Part shown: piece after piece, positions 6,196 through 10,660 of the stretch | Position numbering within the stretch: position 1 is the stretch's first letter | How the letters are laid out: each line of letters starts with the position of its first letter | DNA from: Thermoplasmata archaeon | Lineage (GTDB): Archaea; Thermoplasmatota; Thermoplasmata; UBA10834 | Direction: 5' to 3' | NCBI GenBank assembly: GCA_013331315.1 | Contig: DUGQ01000091.1 | Coordinates: 5,022-15,681, forward strand | DNA: 10,660 bases | Program-made: the position numbers and the translations under genes | The notes under the pieces: model-generated | What the model was told of the DNA's origin: nothing | What the model saw: the letters and a program-made list of their open reading frames with translations, nothing else | The model's database searches: none

Positions 6196-6203
6196 TGTAA
6201 ATA
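6196..6203 (-). promoter_or_regulatory. Possible internal promoter before the second kinase gene
   Basis: The minus strand reads TATTTACA, about 45 bases before the ATG at 6154. It is AT-rich in a GC-rich setting, lies in the 107 bases between the two kinase reading frames if 6154 is the true start, and would let the downstream kinase be expressed alone. If translation begins at 6265 this is coding sequence instead. Confidence 0.35.
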
Positions 6204-6261
6204 CGGCCCTGGAGACGAATTAACCTTTCGCCTTCTTCACCACAGTCCCAGAAGGGCTGGC

Positions 6262-8508
6262 TCATTCGCCAGTATCAGCGGGCCTAGATCCATGCCTGTA
6301 CTTGCCCCTAGGCACCGTCATCTCGAAGCGAGCGCCGTCACCTGGAGTCCCGCACTCCACGATCTTGATATCGGTTATGGCGAGAATCTCACGAATGAGG
6401 AACAGCCCAAGCCCAGAATCCCTGCCATATCCGCGCTCGAAGATCTTCTCCTTGTCATTTGCGGGTATTCCCACGCCGTCATCTTCATACGATATCAGCA
6501 AGCCATCCATGAGCTCCTCGCTACCAACCGTCACTTTGGTTGCCTTCTGGCCGTGTCTTCTGGTGTTGAGCAAGAGGTTCAGGAAGACCTTCTCGAACAT
6601 TGGGTCGACGAGTATCTCGAGGTCACCAAAGAAGTCGGTCACCACGATGTCGCCCATGTCCAAGGCCGACGATGCGCCAGCCAGTTCTAGCCTCGCCCGT
6701 GTCCATTCTGGATTCCTCGTGCCGGCCTTCTGATAGCTGCCAGCGAACTGCAGTTGCTCGGTCATCGTGCTGCACGCCTTCCGAGCCGACTGGATGTGTT
6801 CGGCTCTCGAGCGGTCGTCTTTGTCATCCTCGATCAAGGAGAGATAGCCCGACAAAATGCCGATCTGGTTGATCACGTCGTGCCTCGTTATCGACCCCAT
6901 GAGGCTCAGTTTCTCGTTCGCGCTCCTCAAAGCCGCTTCCGCGCGCTTCCTATCGCCTATGTCCCTGGCTATCACGGACGCGCCTACTGTCCTGCCAGAC
7001 CGGTCCTTCAACGGGGAGATGGTCAGAGAGACGTCAATCAACGTGCCGTCCTTCCTGACCCGTCGGGTCTCGTGAGACACGACACGTCTTCCTCTCTTCA
7101 CCTCGCGGAACTTCTTTTGGAAGTCGTCAATCAGATCCGGTGGCACGAGAATCGTGATAGGACTCCCAACGGCCTCTCGCGCGGTGTAGCCGTACATCGT
7201 CTCCGCGGCGGGGTTCCACGTCAGTATCGTGCCCTCAAGGTCTTTGCTGATGATTGCGTCTGTCGAACTCTCCACTATGGAGGCGAGGCGTTCGAGCTCA
7301 TGTGCGGTCTTCCTGCGCTCGGTATCGTCAAGGATGACGCCCTGGAACCTCAGGACATTCCCGTCGGCGTCACGCCGAACGAAGACCCTCGCATCGATGA
7401 ACCTCGCCTCTCCCGCTTTGCTCAGTCCGACATACTCGAGGTCGAACAGATCCTCCCCTGCTTCTATGTGCTCCAGGACTTCCTCCTGTATGCGTTCGAG
7501 ATTGTCTGGATGTACGACATCGGCGAAAGTCGTCCTCCCAGAGATGAACTCGTCCGGAGTGAACCCGAACTGCGTGACATTGTCGGACACAAACTCGACC
7601 TTCCATGGCGGGAGAGGCTCCAGCTGGAAGACGACGACCGGGCTCGCATTCACGATCTTCTCGAACTCCTCTCTGGCCTTCAGCGCCTCGGTGAGCGCGT
7701 CCTCGACTAGCCGTCTGGACGCCAGGTTGATGAACACCGCCACCGCGCCGAGGTACTCCTCGTCCGGCCCGACCATCCGTGAGGCTTTGAAGCTGACAAC
7801 GTGCCGCTTGCCGGCGGCATTCTGGAACTCGTAGTCCATCTCGATGTCCGTACCTTCTCGGCAGAGCTCGAGCGCCTCGGTGACGAACGTTCCGCCGTCT
7901 CCAGGCAGGATCTCGGAGAAGGTCCTGCCGACCATTTCATCAGCAGAACACGCCATCATGCCAGCCATCTTGGGGTTGGCGAAGGTGACCCTGTTCTCGC
8001 CATCGACAGACCATATACCTTCATCGGCGAGATCCACAATGTGTCTGTACATGTCACGCTCGTGGGAGAGCTGCCTTTTCAACCTGGCGCATCTTGCGAG
8101 GTTCCACACAATCGGCACGAGTTCAACGAACTGAGCCTTGATGTCGCTGCTCTTGTGCACGTGCAGGTCCACACCAGACTGGAGTACATCCGCGGAAAGC
8201 TCGTCCCGCTCCCTGCCGGTGATAAGAACGAATGGGGTGTCTATCCCCTTCGAACGAAGTTCCTTCAGGAGCTGGACTCCGTCCATCTCTGGCATCAGGT
8301 AATCACAGATTATGACGTCGTAGTAGCCCTCCCCGAGCTTCCGAAGGGCGGCCCTCCCTGAGAACACTCCATCCACTGAGTCTATCAATTCGCTCCTCAG
8401 AAAACGGGACGCCAGCTCGACGAAGTCCTTATCGTCGTCCACGAGGAGCACTCTGACCGAGCGCTCTCCTGTCTCCGAATCAGGGTGTCCGGTTCCGGGG
8501 GGAGCCAT
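6262..8508 (-). CDS. Receiver-PAS-PAS-PAS hybrid sensor histidine kinase, 748 aa
   Basis: Domains in order: a receiver (residues 18-135, D24-D26 pocket, phospho-acceptor D69 in ICDYLMPEMDG, T97, K119); PAS 1 (about 155-275); PAS 2 (about 288-405, of the type with a VSDNVTQFGF core and HPDNLER, ending GVILDDTERRK); PAS 3 (about 410-525, WNPAAETMYGYTAREAVG, ending ARDIGDRKRAEAAL); and a kinase core with H-box TRHDVINQI (His543), N-box LNLLLNTRRHG, G1 DDGVGIP, F-box-like FERGYG and G2 DSGLGLFLIREIL. The usual N-box alanine is replaced by threonine. No membrane segment is seen, so sensing is probably intracellular (redox, gas or small molecule). The ATG at 8508 has AGGAGG three bases upstream and a TATA box 31-40 bases upstream. 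The stop overlaps an in-frame ATG of the next kinase. The two kinases share nearly identical core motifs and probably arose by tandem duplication. Confidence 0.9.
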   Translation of the reverse strand: MAPPGTGHPDSETGERSVRVLLVDDDKDFVELASRFLRSELIDSVDGVFSGRAALRKLGEGYYDVIICDYLMPEMDGVQLLKELRSKGIDTPFVLITGRERDELSADVLQSGVDLHVHKSSDIKAQFVELVPIVWNLARCARLKRQLSHERDMYRHIVDLADEGIWSVDGENRVTFANPKMAGMMACSADEMVGRTFSEILPGDGGTFVTEALELCREGTDIEMDYEFQNAAGKRHVVSFKASRMVGPDEEYLGAVAVFINLASRRLVEDALTEALKAREEFEKIVNASPVVVFQLEPLPPWKVEFVSDNVTQFGFTPDEFISGRTTFADVVHPDNLERIQEEVLEHIEAGEDLFDLEYVGLSKAGEARFIDARVFVRRDADGNVLRFQGVILDDTERRKTAHELERLASIVESSTDAIISKDLEGTILTWNPAAETMYGYTAREAVGSPITILVPPDLIDDFQKKFREVKRGRRVVSHETRRVRKDGTLIDVSLTISPLKDRSGRTVGASVIARDIGDRKRAEAALRSANEKLSLMGSITRHDVINQIGILSGYLSLIEDDKDDRSRAEHIQSARKACSTMTEQLQFAGSYQKAGTRNPEWTRARLELAGASSALDMGDIVVTDFFGDLEILVDPMFEKVFLNLLLNTRRHGQKATKVTVGSEELMDGLLISYEDDGVGIPANDKEKIFERGYGRDSGLGLFLIREILAITDIKIVECGTPGDGARFEMTVPRGKYRHGSRPADTGE

Positions 8509-8538
8509 CGTCCTCCTGCTGTCAAGAGCTTGGCCGGA

Positions 8539-8548
8539 CTATTAATCT
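8539..8548 (-). promoter_or_regulatory. TATA box of the kinase pair
   Basis: The minus strand reads AGATTAATAG, centred about 36 bases before the ATG at 8508. Transcription would start near 8518, leaving a short leader with AGGAGG. It lies in the 63-base gap after the small zinc-ribbon gene, so the kinases need not depend on the lipid operon. Confidence 0.55.
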
Positions 8549-8571
8549 TGTGTCCATCCGTGCGTTGAGCC

Positions 8572-8721
8572 CTATCTACGAAGCATGTGCGTGTAGTGAC
8601 AGACCGGGCATTCGACTACCTTGCCGTCGACTTCAACCAGCTTCACGTGCTTCTTATGCTTGGCGCACTCAGGACAGTTCTTGTCTTCGTCCAACTTCTC
8701 CAGGTAATCCAACGAACTCAT
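8572..8721 (-). CDS. 49-aa double-CxxC zinc-ribbon protein
   Basis: A very small frame from ATG at 8721 to TAG at 8572. The predicted protein has a charged helix at residues 4-14 (LDYLEKLDEDK), a first knuckle CPEC (16-19), a basic/histidine-rich stretch KHKKHVKL, a beta hairpin (VEVDGKVVE), and a second knuckle CPVC (38-41) followed by HYTHMLRR. Four cysteines in two CPxC pairs separated by 18 residues are the hallmark of a zinc ribbon, which supports a real gene despite its size. It sits 55 bases behind the geranylgeranylglyceryl phosphate synthase gene on the same strand, so it may be the last gene of the lipid operon. A TATA-like or T-rich element at 8754-8761 could instead give it a separate promoter. 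I do not recognise a characterised family; a nucleic-acid-binding or protein-partner role is only a guess. Confidence 0.7.
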   Translation of the reverse strand: MSSLDYLEKLDEDKNCPECAKHKKHVKLVEVDGKVVECPVCHYTHMLRR

Positions 8722-8725
8722 CTAC

Positions 8726-8750
8726 AACCCATCCTTCATAACCATGGGTT
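8726..8750. repeat. Inverted repeat AACCCAT / ATGGGTT in front of the small zinc-ribbon gene
   Basis: AACCCAT (8726-8732) is exactly inverted as ATGGGTT (8744-8750) across 11 bases. In the minus-strand RNA it would form a 7-bp hairpin whose downstream arm overlaps the only ribosome-site-like bases (GGATGG) before the ATG at 8721. It could be an operator, a translational control hairpin, or chance. An in-frame ATG at 8739 opens a five-codon reading frame that ends in TAG immediately before the gene's ATG. Confidence 0.3.
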
Positions 8751-8753
8751 GGT

Positions 8754-8761
8754 GTAAAAAG
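8754..8761 (-). promoter_or_regulatory. TATA-like or T-rich element downstream of the lipid synthase gene
   Basis: The minus strand reads CTTTTTAC, about 15-25 bases after the stop of the geranylgeranylglyceryl phosphate synthase gene and 37 bases before the zinc-ribbon ATG. It could be a TATA box for the small gene or, because it contains five T in a row, an archaeal U-tract terminator. Sequence alone does not decide. Confidence 0.35.
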
Positions 8762-8776
8762 ATTGTCACGTCCAGT

Positions 8777-9526
8777 TCAGGGTCTCCCGGTCGCGTTGTG
8801 AACGGCGCTGACCACTTCTCCGAGAGGTTCCTCGAAATCACCGTTCTCGACAAGGGTTCCCGTGACGACTATGTCTGCGCCGGCAAGCGCGACCTCCCTC
8901 GCCATGTCAGGCGACGTAATGCCCCCTCCGACCACAAGCGGGACACTTATGCTCCCCTTCACCGCCTGGATCATGTCCGAGGGAACCGGGGCGGGGGCAC
9001 CGGAGCCAGCCTCGAGGTACACCAAAGCCATGCCGAACAACTCTGCCGCGAGGGCATAGCCGACGGCCCTTTCCCTGTCGTCCCGGGCGACAGGGTCGGC
9101 CTCCCCGACCTCTCCGACCTTCATACCCGGCTCGACGATTATGTACCCCATGGAAAGCGTCTCGAGCCCGAGAGCCTTTATCAAGGGGGCTCCCCGCCAG
9201 TGCTCCCCCGTGATGTTCCTCGGGTTCTTCGAATTCAACATGCTCATGAAGTATATCGCGTCGCACCTCTTGGCGATGGCATTCGCCCCAGAGGGAAAGT
9301 ATATCACTGGGAGCCTCGAGACCTTCTTGATCTCGTCGACGGTACGATCGAGGTTGTCCTGGGTTACCCCGGTGGAGCCGCCGACCATCACTGCGTCCGA
9401 CCCTGCCGCCTCGGCTTTCGCGGCGATCGCGCCCGCCGCCTCAGGAGCCTGCTTGGCAGGGTCCACCAAGGTCATGTGGAGCTTGTGCGACTTCATCGTC
9501 TCCAGTATGTACTGAATGACGCTCAG
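8777..9526 (-). CDS. Geranylgeranylglyceryl phosphate synthase, 249 aa, apparent CTG start
   Basis: Joins geranylgeranyl diphosphate to sn-glycerol-1-phosphate, the first committed step of archaeal membrane ether lipids; a TIM-barrel, Mg-dependent, cytosolic enzyme. Signature blocks: HMTLVDPAKQ (residues 17-26, metal-binding Asp22), VMVGGSTG (46-53), YFMSMLNSKN (92-101), GYIIVEPG (127-134), YLEAGSGAP (170-178), VGGGI (199-203) and VVTGTLVEN (220-228). These fit the group II form of the family, and 249 residues is a normal length. Start: no ATG gives a full N terminus. CTG at 9526-9524 lies five bases after GGAGGG (9537-9532) and overlaps the upstream TGA as CTGA; starting there gives an N terminus (xSVIQYILE, then KLHMTLVDP) that aligns with known family members. 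ATG at 9496 would delete the first helix. Translation is therefore coupled to the prenyltransferase gene upstream. Confidence 0.93.
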   Translation of the reverse strand: MSVIQYILETMKSHKLHMTLVDPAKQAPEAAGAIAAKAEAAGSDAVMVGGSTGVTQDNLDRTVDEIKKVSRLPVIYFPSGANAIAKRCDAIYFMSMLNSKNPRNITGEHWRGAPLIKALGLETLSMGYIIVEPGMKVGEVGEADPVARDDRERAVGYALAAELFGMALVYLEAGSGAPAPVPSDMIQAVKGSISVPLVVGGGITSPDMAREVALAGADIVVTGTLVENGDFEEPLGEVVSAVHNATGRP

Positions 9527-10371
9527 AGAATCCCTCCGGACAAGAACGCCAACAGTGAGAGAAGCATCGCCACCTTGACCATGTTTTGCCCTCTCTCGGG
9601 GTTTCGGAAGAGAATCAGGGAACTGTATATAAATATTGCATCGGCGACAGCGACCACTGGCAGGTACCAGGCCGAGAGAAGCGATAGCAGGTACGGCGCA
9701 GGGCTGAGCGCGACCGCTGAGACGAGGGATAGGGACGCGACGACGCCCGCCCTCCCTGCCCCGATTCTCATAGGCAGGGTCATGCGGGAACCCCGGTCTC
9801 CTTCCATGTCCTGTATGTCCTTCGCGATTTCTCTCCCGAGGGTCGCCAGGAATGCGAGCAACGCCAGGATCCATGCGAGGTCCAGACTCCCCACCGCTGC
9901 CCCTCCGAAAAGGAACAACGCCCCGGTCAGCCAACTGATCGCGAGGTTGCCGACCAGACCCTCGGACTTGAGGAGTATCTCGTAGGCTAGCATCACGGCG
10001 AGCGAGGCAATCACGATCACGAAGGAGACGGTCCCGATCATGAATCCCAGGGCAGCGGCGACCGAGAACAGGATCGCCGATGCCGCGATGGCCCCAGAAG
10101 GCGATACCAGCCCTCTGGGAATGGGTCGTGAGGGATGTGCGGAGCGGTCCAACTCGCGATCGAAGTAGTCGTTCAACGAATTACCTGCTCCAGTGAAAGC
10201 CATGACGACCACGGCGGACAGCACTAGCTCCAACGCGTAGTCCAGAAGGTCGCCGTGCTCGAGGCAGATTATCGCCGCGAGCAGAACCCCTGCCGCCCCC
10301 ATGATGCAGTTGCCGGGTCGCATCATCGAGACGTAGCCCGTGACGGCACCAAGGCGTTCATTGGGCGTCAT
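9523..10371 (-). CDS. Digeranylgeranylglyceryl phosphate synthase (UbiA family), 282 aa
   Basis: A membrane prenyltransferase that adds the second geranylgeranyl chain to geranylgeranylglyceryl phosphate, the step directly after the neighbouring enzyme. The first aspartate-rich motif is N67-D68-Y-F-D71-R-E-L-D75, followed by the conserved SRPIPRG (81-87); the second is KD185-I-Q-D188-M-E-G-D192. YVSMMRPGNC at 13-22 is the usual UbiA N-terminal block. Hydrophobic segments are spaced for about eight or nine membrane helices (for example 22-36, 46-62, 94-110, 114-130, 143-160, 163-178 and the last 20 residues). The frame stays open upstream to an ATG at 10512, but 10371 is preferred: it gives the normal family length, and a TATA box lies 26 bases before it, so the message is probably leaderless. 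The stop TGA overlaps the CTG start of the next gene. Confidence 0.93.
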   Translation of the reverse strand: MTPNERLGAVTGYVSMMRPGNCIMGAAGVLLAAIICLEHGDLLDYALELVLSAVVVMAFTGAGNSLNDYFDRELDRSAHPSRPIPRGLVSPSGAIAASAILFSVAAALGFMIGTVSFVIVIASLAVMLAYEILLKSEGLVGNLAISWLTGALFLFGGAAVGSLDLAWILALLAFLATLGREIAKDIQDMEGDRGSRMTLPMRIGAGRAGVVASLSLVSAVALSPAPYLLSLLSAWYLPVVAVADAIFIYSSLILFRNPERGQNMVKVAMLLSLLAFLSGGIL

Positions 10372-10392
10372 CCGAACTGGCACATCCTGTAT

Positions 10393-10403
10393 GGATATAA
10401 TTG
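10393..10403 (-). promoter_or_regulatory. TATA box of the ether-lipid operon, leaderless start
   Basis: The minus strand reads CAATTATATCC, centred about 26 bases before the ATG at 10371, so transcription should start at or within a few bases of the start codon. The plus-strand reading ATATAATT is also TATA-like and lies about 45-50 bases before the divergent gene at 10445, so one element may serve both directions or only the operon. Confidence 0.65.
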
Positions 10404-10444
10404 TTTTGAGCAACGCAACATGAAAAGCATTATGTAGTGATGCC

Positions 10445-10660
10445 ATGTTCGTCCAGACTGGAATGCAAAACCCAATGCCGCCCGATGCCGCGAGAGAGAT
10501 CGAGCACGTCAAAGGTCTCGTCGCACGGCATTTTCCTGTTTATGATGTCAGGGTCAACTACGACGTCGTCGAGTTCTACTGCAAGGTAGATGAGGCGACG
10601 CTCGAGGATTCGTTTGACAGACTAAGAGAGGAGATGTCCAATCAGGGCTACATCCCCATT
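10445..10660 (+). CDS. N-terminal fragment of a probable site-2 (M50) membrane protease
   Basis: The first 72 codons are present and the frame is open to the window edge. The residues form a soluble, mixed alpha/beta domain: helix AAREIEHVKGLVARHF, strand VYDVRVNYDVVEFYCKV, helix ATLEDSFDRLREEMSNQ, then GYIPI. From memory, this pattern (a predicted HFPVYDVRV block, then FDRLREEM and GYIP) precedes the membrane-embedded catalytic part of archaeal M50 zinc metalloproteases. The HExxH motif and membrane helices would lie beyond the window, so the family call is provisional. ATG at 10445 is the first suitable start; ATG at 10463 (before QNPMPP) is an alternative. Only a weak ribosome-site-like GTGAT is upstream. 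It is divergent from the lipid operon across a 73-base gap. Confidence 0.55.
   Translation, partial: MFVQTGMQNPMPPDAAREIEHVKGLVARHFPVYDVRVNYDVVEFYCKVDEATLEDSFDRLREEMSNQGYIPI

Noticed and set aside
6754..7710. A 318-codon open frame on the plus strand
   Set aside because: Antisense to the PAS region of the larger kinase; no recognisable fold and no ribosome site, explained by high third-position G/C of the real gene.
8719..8739. Readthrough of the TAG before the zinc-ribbon gene, for example as pyrrolysine
   Set aside because: Several genes here end naturally in TAG and no pyrrolysine gene is in view. The upstream five-codon frame has no sign of being part of the protein.
9487..9496. ATG at 9496 as the start of geranylgeranylglyceryl phosphate synthase
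   Set aside because: It removes the N-terminal helix present in the family, and its GGAG is only three bases away; the CTG at 9526 has better spacing and coupling geometry.
8744..9985. A 413-codon open frame on the plus strand
   Set aside because: It lies antisense to the two lipid-synthase genes, whose motifs are unmistakable. Its composition (arginine, histidine and proline rich, no domain) is typical of an antisense shadow in GC-rich DNA.
10372..10512. Longer start (ATG at 10512) for the UbiA-family protein
   Set aside because: The added 47 residues would extend beyond the usual family length, cross the TATA element 26 bases before ATG 10371, and run antisense into the divergent gene.
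1..10660. CRISPR arrays, insertion sequences, rRNA, riboswitches, phage or defence genes
   Set aside because: I found no regularly spaced repeats, transposase motifs, terminal repeats or conserved RNA cores on either strand; the window reads as core and signalling genes.

Overview
This window comes from an archaeon, most likely a member of the Thermoplasmatota or a close euryarchaeal relative. Direct support is a tRNA-Leu gene with a bulge-helix-bulge intron, adjacent genes for two successive archaeal ether-lipid enzymes (geranylgeranylglyceryl phosphate synthase and digeranylgeranylglyceryl phosphate synthase), and archaeal TATA-type promoters close upstream of several starts. Genes are GC-rich with strong use of G or C at third codon positions. 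The phylum is an inference; the archaeal assignment is firm. I see no rRNA, CRISPR array, insertion sequence, phage gene or origin.

Left part (1-2875). On the minus strand a winged-helix regulator (348-740, TTG start with a strong ribosome site) is followed 30 bases later by a GvpD/RAD55-like P-loop ATPase that runs off the left edge. The 273 bases between this pair and a divergent zinc-ribbon/OB-fold gene (1014-1391, +) hold the most structured non-coding DNA in the window: a 9-bp inverted repeat flanking a TATA-like element, a 16-base palindrome, and repeated GCAGAGC motifs. The OB-fold gene converges on, and overlaps by 54 bases, a two-ACT-domain protein (1338-2267, -), which is preceded by a zinc-ribbon protein (2326-2739, -).

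Middle (2876-8508). A COG2403-type P-loop GTPase (often labelled cyclic 2,3-diphosphoglycerate synthetase) lies on the plus strand, then the intron-containing tRNA-Leu(UAA). Only 7 bases beyond the tRNA and facing it is the 3' end of a tandem pair of paralogous sensor kinases, each with a receiver domain at the N terminus, two or three PAS domains and a histidine kinase core, and neither with a DNA-binding output.

Right part (8572-10660). A minus-strand lipid operon runs UbiA-type digeranylgeranylglyceryl phosphate synthase, then geranylgeranylglyceryl phosphate synthase, which appears to start at a CTG codon overlapping the upstream stop. Downstream is a 49-residue double-CPxC zinc-ribbon protein, which may share the transcript or use its own promoter. 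Divergent from the operon, the window ends in the first 72 codons of a protein resembling the N terminus of archaeal site-2 (M50) membrane proteases. No stretch longer than 300 bases lacks a gene.

No clearly new multi-gene system is demonstrated. The best leads are the CTG start, the lipid-linked mini zinc-ribbon protein, the twin receiver-first kinases, and the structured divergent regulatory region at 741-1013.
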